From an uncultured Methylococcaceae bacterium (GTDB taxonomy: Bacteria; Pseudomonadota; Gammaproteobacteria; Methylococcales; Methylomonadaceae), in assembly GCA_903945375.1 (NCBI GenBank), contig CAJAVP010000111.1:1-36923 (forward strand): a stretch of DNA of 36,923 nt, given 5' to 3'. Position numbers and translations under genes: made by a program. The first letter of the stretch is position 1, and each line of letters opens with the position of its first letter. This document shows positions 7,845 through 16,587 of this stretch, one piece after another. Under the pieces are notes generated by a model. That model did not search any database, had not been told where the DNA came from, and was given only the letters and a program-made list of their open reading frames with translations.

Positions 7845-8308
7845 TGGCTGGTATTTGGCGAGATAGTAAATTCACAGATGTTGCAAAAAGGCTTGTCGAT
7901 GATCAGACAACATATTGTGGACAAAAAATATTTTCTACCTATCTGGAATTGATGGTATTTTCTGCAATGGTTGGGTTTTATGAAAACAAAAAAAAGGCTG
8001 TTGACTATAAAGATGCGTTCGAGGTGCGTCAATCAGTTTTTGAAAATCAAAATATGGATGCTTATGTTTATCTTTGTGCTTTACAAGATCAAAAATCAGG
8101 CGAAATCTTTAGGGAAAATAATGATGCTGAGTGCTGGAAAATATTTGAATCTTATGCCAATGCGGGTTTAGAAATTATTAGCAATTGGTTGCTTGATTCC
8201 CCGGGTGATATTGATGGTGTGGAAACAATTTTAAATGAGATGAAAACAATTGCCGCATCAATGAAGTCATTTGATGACTCACCTAATCCTCATGAAATTG
8301 AATTTTAA
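7844..8308 (+). CDS. Dnd system-associated protein 4-like
   Basis: A 154-residue protein with an N-terminal block that resembles small proteins encoded beside dnd genes (dnd_assoc_4, TIGR04062, recalled): IFSTYLELMVFSAMVGF, then a repeated RQSVFEN-type segment. No catalytic motif is visible. It is probably helical and cytoplasmic. The start codon shares its A with the ATPase stop, and GAGGG just upstream serves as ribosome binding site, so translation is coupled. It ends two bases before the convergent end of the large methyltransferase. Function unknown. Confidence 0.65.
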   Translation: MAGIWRDSKFTDVAKRLVDDQTTYCGQKIFSTYLELMVFSAMVGFYENKKKAVDYKDAFEVRQSVFENQNMDAYVYLCALQDQKSGEIFRENNDAECWKIFESYANAGLEIISNWLLDSPGDIDGVETILNEMKTIAASMKSFDDSPNPHEIEF

Positions 8309-8310
8309 AA

Positions 8311-10842
8311 TTAATTTGTTTTCTGGCATATTTTTCTCGGCATTACCTGTCCACTCCCCATTATCACCATCTCAATATAGTCCCCTTTAAAATCCTGCCC
8401 ATAGCTAACATGCACGGGGCGGTCTTCGCCATAAAAATATAGTCTGTCAAATGGCGTGTTGGTGGCTATCCAGTCAGCCACTTCACGCATATTTTCATCT
8501 TCAACGATAAAATCAACGGCTGCACCTAAACGTGGACAAATCAGATTTTTTTTGGTGTTGAGTTCATGTGCGGCATGTTGATCTAATTTAGGTGCCACCC
8601 TTTTTTTAATGTGTTTACCTAAGTCGTGTGAGCAAAAGCCGTAAGTCAGTTGAATCATGCCAAAGTAATCAATGATTGGGTCAAGGATGTTAATCGCTAG
8701 TTCATACAATGCTGTATAGCTTTCAGGCTGTTTAGGGCAATTGGGTAAGCCCGTCGTTTTTTGCGTTTCGCCGCATTCAATAAGCTGCCGATAGGTCAAA
8801 TAGCGACCACAAGCATTATCTAATTCAGGAATGCTGCGGCTACGGACTAATTCAAAACCATCAATTTCCCAACGAGCATTGGCGAGTATCTTCCGAAACG
8901 CCTCAGGTTTAGGGCCATATCCTGTTAAGTCAAACAAGGATAAGGCTTGTAGGTGTTCATCGAAGCCCAATTGTTCGGCATAATAAGGCAATTCTTCATT
9001 GATAAAACGTGATTTTAAATATAAATTCGTGGGTTCATATTCTTCACCATATTGATACAGGTCAAAGATTTGTTCACGCAGATTAATTTTTACGCGTTCC
9101 AGTAAGCGAGGTATTGGTTGATTTTGAAAATCATCGTAACGCATAAGACTGAGTTTGCCAGATTGACTATGGATTTTGATTAAATCAGCCTGCTCAATAT
9201 CACCATAAAGGATAGTTGCACAGCCGATGTAAATCCGTAATAGTGCTGGCAAGCGTTTGACCATGCTGGGATGCAGATGTAAGGCATTATCTGCGTTAAG
9301 ATAACCTAAGCCTTGCTCGGTGGCCTGCCGACTGGCATCAGCAATCAGCTCAACGTTGCTGATTTGGAATAAAACCGATTGAGCTGTTGCGACAGCGTTT
9401 TGATAATCGCCAAAAAAAGCTTTGATATCTTTTTGTAAACCTATTTCTAGGTGCTTATAGGCTTTTCGTTTAGAAAATGCCTGTAGGGCAAAGTAAGTCA
9501 GTAAATCGTCAATTCGGTTTTGTCTGGCAGTTTCTAAAAGTGCGGTATCAAACTGGTCTAGCATAAAGCGTAGGGCTTTTTTGATAGTGCCAAAGTTTTG
9601 CGTCAGCTCAATTAGGTTATTGATTTCAGTTTTATCGGGTAAGCGCCCTAGTTCTAAAGTTTGTTGCCAAAGCGGATCAACTAAGTGTTTAAAATTTAGA
9701 TATTTTTTCTCACTGCTAGATAATTTTGGTAATGACGGAATCAATGGCCGTTGTGATAAACGCAGAATATTCCGGTGACTACGTTGTCTGTTTAGTAAGA
9801 AGCGTTGTTCGGCATCAGGGTCTTTAAAGATGAAAAAAATACCAGGGGCAACTGGAATGGCATCCGTCTTTAATGTCTCACTTAAAAACGCTTTTAATTC
9901 TGTTTGTGTGAAATACTTTTGGAAAGTGTTGCGTTGAGTGATGACACCATCATTGAACACTTGGCCTTTTAAAGCATTTTGATTGAACAGCATTGCTGAT
10001 ACGACCAAAACTTGTAGGCATAAATCGTAAGCACCCCATAAGGCATCAATGCGTTCCTGATAGTTTTCAATCACATTGATAACAAAGCCCAGATTAACAA
10101 TGTCTGCTACTTGCTTGGGCTGATCAGGTGCGTAATGAGGATCCCAGCCAGACACGCGAATGGTATTGCCCGTCAGATTGCGAATATCATCACCTCTACC
10201 ACAACCATAATCGAACACAGAAAGTGTGCCGTCTAAAAAACCATGCCTTGCCAAACACTGCATCGGGGCGGATAAATTGCTGCGGGAAAGCGCGGTTAGA
10301 TGCCTTGCAATTGTAGCGTCTTCGCTTGCTTTTATGACAAGACTATCATCGAGTTCAAAATTACCGATAGGTACAAATTGATGATCAACCAATTGAAAGC
10401 CCTTTTCAATAATCAGGCTTTCCCATGTTTGCTTAAAGCCAATAGAAATTGGGTTTTCAAATAGTCCAAGCTGTTCAGCCGTCGCTGTCAGTTCGAGAAA
10501 CTGTGGGATGTGTGGGTCATCTTTACCGAGTAATAATTCTTTGCGGTGCAGAATGGGTGGGTTAAATGATGATTGATAAGTTCGCCTTTCTACACGTTTA
10601 GAGCTTAGATCAACACGATAACTTATTGCCAATGCCGGAAATGGATCGCTAAAAAAGCCGGGATACCACAACAAGGATAGCGCGTGTCCATTGATATCAT
10701 ATTTCACGACATTGTAATCAACATCAGCTTGCCGTCCTGCTAAAGCCTCAGCTTCGGCAATCTGTTGCTTTACTTCATCGTTTTGTATGGACGTTAGGCT
10801 GATGTGCCAATAAACAGTGTTGAGGACTTTTTTTCCTAGCAT
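8311..10842 (-). CDS. DNA phosphorothioation-associated putative methyltransferase, large form with M15-like C-terminal region
   Basis: The 843-residue product contains a methyltransferase domain from about 175. ARHLTALSRSNLS leads into motif I VFDYGCGRGDD (209-219) and GWDPHYAPD, the hallmark of the PT-associated methyltransferase family (TIGR04096, recalled). Residues 1-170 form an extra N-terminal domain without a recognised motif. Residues about 675-843 look different: YLTYRQL, then TYGFCSHDLG, then RLGAAVDFIV and FDRLYFYGEDRPVHVSYG. This order recalls zinc peptidases of the M15/VanY type or their inactive relatives. The gene is convergent with the four-gene helicase/ATPase set and has its own promoter side at 10,843-11,221. 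It looks complete. The substrate is unknown. Confidence 0.8.
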   Translation of the reverse strand: MLGKKVLNTVYWHISLTSIQNDEVKQQIAEAEALAGRQADVDYNVVKYDINGHALSLLWYPGFFSDPFPALAISYRVDLSSKRVERRTYQSSFNPPILHRKELLLGKDDPHIPQFLELTATAEQLGLFENPISIGFKQTWESLIIEKGFQLVDHQFVPIGNFELDDSLVIKASEDATIARHLTALSRSNLSAPMQCLARHGFLDGTLSVFDYGCGRGDDIRNLTGNTIRVSGWDPHYAPDQPKQVADIVNLGFVINVIENYQERIDALWGAYDLCLQVLVVSAMLFNQNALKGQVFNDGVITQRNTFQKYFTQTELKAFLSETLKTDAIPVAPGIFFIFKDPDAEQRFLLNRQRSHRNILRLSQRPLIPSLPKLSSSEKKYLNFKHLVDPLWQQTLELGRLPDKTEINNLIELTQNFGTIKKALRFMLDQFDTALLETARQNRIDDLLTYFALQAFSKRKAYKHLEIGLQKDIKAFFGDYQNAVATAQSVLFQISNVELIADASRQATEQGLGYLNADNALHLHPSMVKRLPALLRIYIGCATILYGDIEQADLIKIHSQSGKLSLMRYDDFQNQPIPRLLERVKINLREQIFDLYQYGEEYEPTNLYLKSRFINEELPYYAEQLGFDEHLQALSLFDLTGYGPKPEAFRKILANARWEIDGFELVRSRSIPELDNACGRYLTYRQLIECGETQKTTGLPNCPKQPESYTALYELAINILDPIIDYFGMIQLTYGFCSHDLGKHIKKRVAPKLDQHAAHELNTKKNLICPRLGAAVDFIVEDENMREVADWIATNTPFDRLYFYGEDRPVHVSYGQDFKGDYIEMVIMGSGQVMPRKICQKTN

Positions 10843-11221
10843 ATGGTGATTAAACGTATTCAGATTTTGCTGGTAGAGAAATTAGTGAACAAAAAACCAT
10901 TGTAAATCAGTGTCTAATTCTTAACATTTTCGTTGTAGCTATTAATTCTGTTTAGTGCCTAAAATTGATAATTCAATAGTTTATTGGACAAGCACTAAGC
11001 ACTTGCTTATGAACCATGTTGGCATAGGGGGCAACAATATCTCACCTGGATTCAACGATTGATAGCAAGAACAGCGGCGTCTGGGGCAAAATAGCATTCA
11101 TGCCATAAATACGGCAAAGCTTGGTGCTACACTGTGTCAAAAATCGCTTTCGATAAAGTGCACTATTTTCCCATACTTTCAAGGGGCTTATTTTTTGTCT
11201 GTCAGAGAGTTTTTAGAATTG
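10843..11221. other. intergenic boundary between PT island and core, no gene found
   Basis: This 379-base stretch separates the island from core genes. I find no tRNA, no direct repeat that would mark an attachment site, and no convincing terminator. A short minus-strand frame near 11,040-11,100 gives about 19 residues only. It must contain the promoter of the large methyltransferase at its left end, but no clear -35/-10 pair stands out. Confidence 0.5.
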
Positions 11222-11734
11222 TTAGCACGTTTCTTGATGATGTAATGCCTCAAGCACGCTCAAATAGTCTCTGCACTGGGGGCGGTATAAATAAAATCCT
11301 AAAGCCGCCATTCCCATAAACATCCATAAGCTGTTAATGGGATCGCCCAACATAAATAGAACGAAGCCAAAAATACCCACGGTTTCCATCATCGACATGG
11401 AAACTAAGATTGTTTGTAAATAGCGACGTTTGGCCGTTATAACGATTTGCGTCGACTCTTTTTCGCCCTCTAATGGCATGGTTTGACTCAATCGTAATTG
11501 CATATGCCTGAGTAAATTCGTCAACGGAAACAACGCTATCCCAATGCCATAAAACCACGAGCGAATCGATACTCGCTCTGCTTCAGCTAAAGCCTGCCGC
11601 CACGGCTCTGCGTAGTTTATGCCGAAAACGATTAAACCTAACAGCGCACTCAACATTAAACCAAGTGCAATCCAAGGTAATCGCAAACCGTCTGAATAGT
11701 GCGCGTTTTTTAAGCTAGGGGATAAATCAGACAT
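11222..11734 (-). CDS. inner-membrane protein of unknown function
   Basis: 170 residues with about four hydrophobic segments: WIALGLMLSALLGLIVFGI near the N-terminus, a segment around IGIALFPLTNLL, one around VGIFGFVLFML, and LWMFMGMAALGFYLY near the end. No known motif is visible. The start overlaps the stop of ppa by eight bases, so the two are probably translated together. This kind of membrane protein next to a pyrophosphatase could be incidental; I assign no function. Confidence 0.75.
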   Translation of the reverse strand: MSDLSPSLKNAHYSDGLRLPWIALGLMLSALLGLIVFGINYAEPWRQALAEAERVSIRSWFYGIGIALFPLTNLLRHMQLRLSQTMPLEGEKESTQIVITAKRRYLQTILVSMSMMETVGIFGFVLFMLGDPINSLWMFMGMAALGFYLYRPQCRDYLSVLEALHHQETC

Positions 11735-12341
11735 CGCGATAATGCTGTTGATAATCTGCTAAGGCGCGAGAAATCACCTCATGTGCTTCTTCTCGCCCAT
11801 AGACATTCGTAATCTCACAAACACCCTCATCACCTGGCAGATTTTTATAGGTCAAGAAATAATGTCTTAATCGATTAATATACGATTCAGGACAATCAGA
11901 CACATCATTCCATTGTCGATAAAACTCATCGCCTTTCATTACTGCAATAATTTTATCATCCGCCTCGCCGCGATCCAGTAAACGGAAACCGCCAATCGGA
12001 ACGGCTTGCAGAATAATATCGCTATGGGTAACCGTACGCTCACTTAATACGCAAATATCCAAAGGATCACCATCGCCTTTAGCAACGGTCTTACCCGATT
12101 TCAATGCCGCAAACTCCGCGACACGTTCCGCGCAGAAAGTTTGTGGAATAAATCCATACAGCGTTGGTACGGTGTTGGAAAATTTTTGTGGACGATCAAT
12201 TTTAAGATATCCCGTAGTTTTATCGAGCTCATATTTAATGGTATCTGTCGGTACCATTTCGATATAGGCGGTAACAATAGTCGGAGCTTTGTCGCCGAAA
12301 TAAATACCATGCCAGGGATGCGCTTTGTGTTGTAAATTCAT
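11727..12341 (-). CDS. ppa: inorganic pyrophosphatase (family I)
   Basis: This soluble enzyme hydrolyses pyrophosphate to phosphate and so drives biosynthetic reactions. The family signature DGDPLDICVL lies at residues 90-99, and the active-site lysine and tyrosine context is present in DTIKYELDKTTGYLKIDR and LYGFIPQTFC. The 204-residue length is slightly longer than the about 175 of E. coli Ppa. It starts at an ATG with only a weak ribosome binding site. It overlaps the membrane-protein gene downstream and follows thyA on the same strand. Confidence 0.93.
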   Translation of the reverse strand: MNLQHKAHPWHGIYFGDKAPTIVTAYIEMVPTDTIKYELDKTTGYLKIDRPQKFSNTVPTLYGFIPQTFCAERVAEFAALKSGKTVAKGDGDPLDICVLSERTVTHSDIILQAVPIGGFRLLDRGEADDKIIAVMKGDEFYRQWNDVSDCPESYINRLRHYFLTYKNLPGDEGVCEITNVYGREEAHEVISRALADYQQHYRDV

Positions 12342-12386
12342 AATAGGTTTTCTTAAAGAGAAAGGAGAGTGAAGGATAAATGAGTA

Positions 12387-13220
12387 TTACACTGAAATTG
12401 AGGCTTTGATAGCCTCATGCGCTTGATAATTGAGTATTTCAAAATCATCATAATCATAAGCAAATAGCGATTCTGGTTTGCGCTTTATCACTAAACGCGG
12501 TGTCGGATACGGTTCGCGTGTTAATTGTAACTTAGCTTGCTCCAAATGATTTAAATACAAATGTACATCGCCACCTGTCCAGATAAATTCACCCAATTCT
12601 AAATCCGCCTGTTGGGCAATCATTTGGGTTAATAACGCATAACTGGCGATGTTAAAGGGTAGTCCTAAGAAGGTATCACAGCTACGCTGATAAAGTTGGC
12701 AGGATAATTTTCCATCCGCCACATAAAACTGAAATAAGACGTGGCAAGGTGCTAAGGCCATTTTTCCTTGTGCAACATTGGCTTGTGGGCTAAGGCGTTC
12801 ATCGGGCAAATCGGCGACATTCCAAGCAGAGACCAGCAGACGTCGACTATTAGGATTCTCGCGCAATTGCTGCATCAGCTGTTGAATTTGATCGACACGA
12901 CGACCGTCTGGTGTTGGCCAAGAACGCCATTGCTGACCATAAACCGGCCCTAATTCCAATTGTTCATCCGCCCATTCATCCCAAATACTGACCTTGTTTT
13001 GATGCAAATATCCCAGATGAGTTTCGCCTTTTAAAAACCAGAGCAATTCGTGGATAATGGATTTTAAATGCACTCGCTTGGTCGTCACCAATGGAAAGCC
13101 ATCCGCCAATGAAAAGCGCAGTTGATGACCAAAAATGGATAAGGTGCCACTGCCAGTTCGATCTCCTTTGGGATGACCGTCTTGCAGGATTTTATTGAGT
13201 AGTGCTAAATATGGCTGCAT
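12387..13220 (-). CDS. thyA: thymidylate synthase
   Basis: Converts dUMP to dTMP using methylenetetrahydrofolate. The catalytic cysteine is in [12 protein letters not shown] (Cys159). Folate and dUMP contacts are seen in [35 protein letters not shown] and [10 protein letters not shown]. The 277 residues exceed the usual 264 because about 13 residues are inserted just before the catalytic loop (around [13 protein letters not shown]). GGAG six bases upstream supports the ATG. It lies between an asparaginase gene and ppa. Confidence 0.95.
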   Translation of the reverse strand: MQPYLALLNKILQDGHPKGDRTGSGTLSIFGHQLRFSLADGFPLVTTKRVHLKSIIHELLWFLKGETHLGYLHQNKVSIWDEWADEQLELGPVYGQQWRSWPTPDGRRVDQIQQLMQQLRENPNSRRLLVSAWNVADLPDERLSPQANVAQGKMALAPCHVLFQFYVADGKLSCQLYQRSCDTFLGLPFNIASYALLTQMIAQQADLELGEFIWTGGDVHLYLNHLEQAKLQLTREPYPTPRLVIKRKPESLFAYDYDDFEILNYQAHEAIKASISV

Positions 13221-13243
13221 AGCGATCTCCTATAGTCTCGTAT

Positions 13244-14296
13244 TTACACGCCAATGTATTCGTGTGCAATATGACTAGCAAGGAATCTTTCAATCTCCAG
13301 CGCTTGTGTAAAATTACCGTAAGCCAGTAGCAATTTGACATAAGCCGCTTCTATCGTCATATTCCAAATGACATTTGCGCCGGCTGCGATTAACTGGTGC
13401 GTACTTAAATAAGCCGTATCTGATTTAATAATCGGCGCTAAATAAATTTTGACCGATTGCTGTTGACAGCGATCTATAAAATCCAATAGCGAATAATCCT
13501 CGCCCTCTTCCGAAGCAACACAGGCTGTACCGGAATGGTACAAATCATGGAGTACCACATCCACTTGATCCAAATTAAACGATTGATAATTTAAGCCAGG
13601 ATAGGGGCGGATCAATAAAACGCGCTTAGAAAATAGAGGCTTTAACGTAATAAGAGGATGAGTAGGCTTAGTCGACAATGGATTGATCGTCGTAAATTGC
13701 CTATTTTCATAACATAAAAAGCTTTTGTGCTGAATGCTAATAAAGTCATTGCTTAATGGTAAGCAAGAAATCAATCGCGTCCCCAAATGGACATAAGAGC
13801 TTTGCCCTGTATTACGGTAGGGAACAAATACCCCGGCGTGGGCGACTTGACTAATAAAGTCCACTGCACAACTAAAATTGCCCCATCCATTGGCTTTGGA
13901 ATCCGATAACGGATAATCGCTGGAAACCAGCAATAGAGGGACTTTTAGCGCATGAAAATAAAAGCTTAAAGCCGCCGCCGTGTAGCTTAGCGTATCCGTG
14001 CCATGTGTGATGATGATGCCATCGTATTGTTCAGGTTGCTCGGCAGTGATTGTCGTCAATAAATTCTGCCATACCGCAGGATGTAGATTTTCACTGAGCA
14101 GGTTGAGTGGACGAATGGTCTTAAACTGTACTCGCTGCGAATCTGGATAATGTGCATTGAACAACTGTAATAATACAGAGGAATTGCTATCCGTGGTTTT
14201 AATACAGCCATGGCTGACTAATGAACCAATCGTCCCGCCAGTAAATACTAAGAGGATTTTTTTGTTCATCTGGGCGGAATCAATTCTGCTGCTCAT
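13244..14296 (-). CDS. type I (cytoplasmic) L-asparaginase family protein
   Basis: Asparaginase-fold amidohydrolase, expected to split L-asparagine to aspartate and ammonia. The first catalytic Thr lies in FTGGTIGS (residues 18-25), and the second motif HGTDT is at 98-102 with the SDYPLSD segment after it. There is no signal peptide, so it is cytoplasmic. At 350 residues it is near the family length. ATG 14296, with AAGG upstream, overlaps the stop region of the kinase gene by 17 bases; an internal ATG at 14269 would avoid the overlap but has no ribosome binding site. Related tRNA amidotransferase-type or lysophospholipase roles are less likely. Confidence 0.88.
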   Translation of the reverse strand: MSSRIDSAQMNKKILLVFTGGTIGSLVSHGCIKTTDSNSSVLLQLFNAHYPDSQRVQFKTIRPLNLLSENLHPAVWQNLLTTITAEQPEQYDGIIITHGTDTLSYTAAALSFYFHALKVPLLLVSSDYPLSDSKANGWGNFSCAVDFISQVAHAGVFVPYRNTGQSSYVHLGTRLISCLPLSNDFISIQHKSFLCYENRQFTTINPLSTKPTHPLITLKPLFSKRVLLIRPYPGLNYQSFNLDQVDVVLHDLYHSGTACVASEEGEDYSLLDFIDRCQQQSVKIYLAPIIKSDTAYLSTHQLIAAGANVIWNMTIEAAYVKLLLAYGNFTQALEIERFLASHIAHEYIGV

Positions 14297-15122
14297 ATTT
14301 TTGCCTTATTGCCTCTGCTTCCGCTTCTCTAATTTCTAACAAAACACCTTTGACATCGGCACTCTTTTCACTGCTTTTGAATTGACCGGTTAATTGAACC
14401 TCCGGTTGCAGTAAGCCACTTTCAAACAGCTTCCAAATTTCCTTACCATATTGTGTGGTGAGTAGCTCAGGGGCAAATTGTCCAAAATAAGCACGGAGAT
14501 TGTCAACATCACGCGATAACATTCTAGCCGCATTATTATTCGCAGCGGCATCAACGGCCTGAGGTAAATCAATAATTACAGGGCCATGTGCATCTAACAA
14601 AATGTTATATTCTGACAAATCACCATGCACAATGCCCGCACAAAGCATTTTGACAACTTCTTTGATTAAACCATCGTGGTACATCAACGCTTCTGCTGGA
14701 CTTAATTCCAGATCGTTGAGTCGAGGTGCGGCATTCCCTGCACTATCGGTGACGAGTTCCATTAATAGCACACCACTGACAAAATTATACGGCTGAGGTA
14801 CGCGCACACCTGCGGCTGCTAAGCGATAGAGCGCATCAACTTCCGCATTCTGCCAAAGCTCTTCTTGTTGCTCTCGCCCAAACTTTGAGCCTTTATTCAA
14901 AGCGCGTTCTTGACGACTATTACGAACTTTACGCCCTTCTTGATATTGCGCTTGTTTATGAAAGCCCCTTTGCTTAAGGTCTTTATATACTTTGGCACAA
15001 CGGATTTCACCTTCTGACAGCACCACATAAACCGCCGCTTCTTTGCCGCTTTTTAAAGGACGAATAACCTCATCAACAAGCCCATCTTGCACCAGTGGCT
15101 CAAGGGGTTTTGGAATTTTCAT
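14280..15122 (-). CDS. RIO-type serine protein kinase
   Basis: A 280-residue atypical protein kinase of the bacterial RIO1-like group. The nucleotide-binding loop lies around LKSGKEAAVYVV (23-34) with the ATP-lysine in RCAKVYKDL. The catalytic loop is VHGDLSEYNILL (165-176), and the metal-binding motif is VIIDLPQAVD (182-191). Bacterial members autophosphorylate; their physiological targets are mostly unknown. AGGAAAAGG precedes the ATG. It is translationally coupled to the downstream asparaginase gene. The complete set of motifs suggests activity. Confidence 0.9.
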   Translation of the reverse strand: MKIPKPLEPLVQDGLVDEVIRPLKSGKEAAVYVVLSEGEIRCAKVYKDLKQRGFHKQAQYQEGRKVRNSRQERALNKGSKFGREQQEELWQNAEVDALYRLAAAGVRVPQPYNFVSGVLLMELVTDSAGNAAPRLNDLELSPAEALMYHDGLIKEVVKMLCAGIVHGDLSEYNILLDAHGPVIIDLPQAVDAAANNNAARMLSRDVDNLRAYFGQFAPELLTTQYGKEIWKLFESGLLQPEVQLTGQFKSSEKSADVKGVLLEIREAEAEAIRQKYEQQN

Positions 15123-15141
15123 AGCCTTTTCCTAATCGTTT

Positions 15142-16383
15142 TTAAAGTTCAGCGGATTGTAGCCAAGCCAATGCACCTAGTCCCGCTACATGACCACTTG
15201 CAAAGCAAGCACTAAGCAAATAGCCGCCGGTTGGGGCTTCCCAATCCAGCATTTCACCGGCACAAAAGACCCCGGGCATATTGTTTAGCATGAGTTGTTT
15301 ATTGAGCGCAGAAAATGCTACACCACCCGCACTACTAATCGCTTCAGCCAAGGGTCGGGGTGAAAGCAACGTTAAAGGCAAGGCTTTCAGCGTATGCGCC
15401 AAGCTCATGGCATTGTCGAATGCTACGGCACCTAACACCTCGCGCAGCAAGGCGGTTTTGATGCGATCTAAACCGACACGTTTGCGTAAATAATTACTGA
15501 GCGATTGTTTACCACGCGGCAAAGATAAGCGCTTGATTAGCCACGCTTCATCGTGATCCGGTGCTAAATCCAAAAGGATAGTTGCGCTACCGTTTGCGGT
15601 AATTTGCTCTCGCAACGGGCCGGATAGGCTGTAAATACGCCCCCCTTCAATGCCTGAAGCCGTTACCATCAGATCACCACGCTGCATAGGATAACCTGCG
15701 ACCGCTGCGGCTAAAGAAACATTGACCGATTTAATCGGCTGACCCGCACAATGACGTTTAAAATGGTCGCTCCAGGCGATATCAAAGCCACAGTTAGACG
15801 CTTGTAAAGGATTGACGACAATCCCGCGCTCAAGTAACCACGACACCCACGCCCCCGTAGCACCTAGTTGAGGCCAGCTCCCGCCACCCAACGCGAAAAT
15901 AACCACATCTGCCGTGATGATTTGTTGCCCCTGCGGCGTTTGAAAACGCAGGGCTTTTGTATTATCAGCCTCCCAACCTGTCCATACATGTCGGCAATGG
16001 ACATTAACCCCCGCCTCTCGCAATCGTCGTAGCCAATGTCGCAATAACGGTGCGGCTTTCATGTCGCTGGGAAACACCCGGCCTGATGAGCCCACAAACG
16101 TACGAATCCCCAAGTCATGCACCCATGCTTGTAAATCGGTCGGTGTAAACTGATGGAGTATAGGCGAGATATCAGCTTGACTAGAACCGTAGCGCGACAC
16201 AAAAACGTCATAAGCTTCGCTATGGGTAATATTTAAGCCCCCTTTGCCCGCCATGAGAAATTTCCGTCCCAAACTCGGCATGGCATCATAGATATTAATG
16301 AAGAGGTCTGCTTGCTGACTTAATACCTCGGCCGCCATTAAACCGGCAGGCCCGCCGCCAATAATAGCAACTGTTTTGCTCAT
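15142..16383 (-). CDS. BaiN/YhiN-like NAD(P)/FAD-dependent oxidoreductase (TIGR03862-type flavoprotein)
   Basis: The N-terminal dinucleotide-binding motif GGGPAG (residues 9-14) is followed by the family block SLGRKFLMAGKGGLNIT. The C-terminus has the FAD contact CAGEMLDWEAPTGGYLLSAC. These are hallmarks of the HI0933/YhiN flavoprotein family; the length (413) and the WASG-type variant fit the TIGR03862 subgroup. The exact substrate of most members is unknown. GGAGT upstream supports the ATG. The 204-base gap upstream, between this gene and the cysN stop, holds no gene that I can see. Confidence 0.88.
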   Translation of the reverse strand: MSKTVAIIGGGPAGLMAAEVLSQQADLFINIYDAMPSLGRKFLMAGKGGLNITHSEAYDVFVSRYGSSQADISPILHQFTPTDLQAWVHDLGIRTFVGSSGRVFPSDMKAAPLLRHWLRRLREAGVNVHCRHVWTGWEADNTKALRFQTPQGQQIITADVVIFALGGGSWPQLGATGAWVSWLLERGIVVNPLQASNCGFDIAWSDHFKRHCAGQPIKSVNVSLAAAVAGYPMQRGDLMVTASGIEGGRIYSLSGPLREQITANGSATILLDLAPDHDEAWLIKRLSLPRGKQSLSNYLRKRVGLDRIKTALLREVLGAVAFDNAMSLAHTLKALPLTLLSPRPLAEAISSAGGVAFSALNKQLMLNNMPGVFCAGEMLDWEAPTGGYLLSACFASGHVAGLGALAWLQSAEL

Positions 16384-16587
16384 TTTACTCCGGTAAATAT
16401 TGTGCGGTTAATGCTACGCGCTGTTTTGATGAAAGCAGGAGTTTGATTAGGTAACCGACGATGACCCTGATAGTTTAACAATACGCTAAACCTAAACGTC
16501 ATTATCAGTACTCGACTGGGAGCTCAGACCTCTTATCCACATCGGTGGTGTATAAAATGTCCGTGCTCACAGAAAATGAGCGAGGGC

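Noticed and set aside
4265-10842. Complete DndFGH/DptFGH restriction module
   Set aside because: No product has the size or motifs of DptF or DptH; the nuclease and helicase here belong to other PT-linked families.
10950-11130. Possible tRNA or attachment site at the island boundary
   Set aside because: No cloverleaf pairing, no T-loop motif and no direct repeat shared with the left side of the island could be found.
11134-11319. 61-codon plus-strand frame between the island and the membrane-protein gene
   Set aside because: It begins at TTG without a ribosome binding site and half of it is antisense to a clear membrane-protein gene.
16384-16587. Hairpin near 16,565-16,580 as terminator or riboswitch after cysN
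   Set aside because: The pairing is only about four bases with no T-run, and there is no conserved riboswitch-like core.
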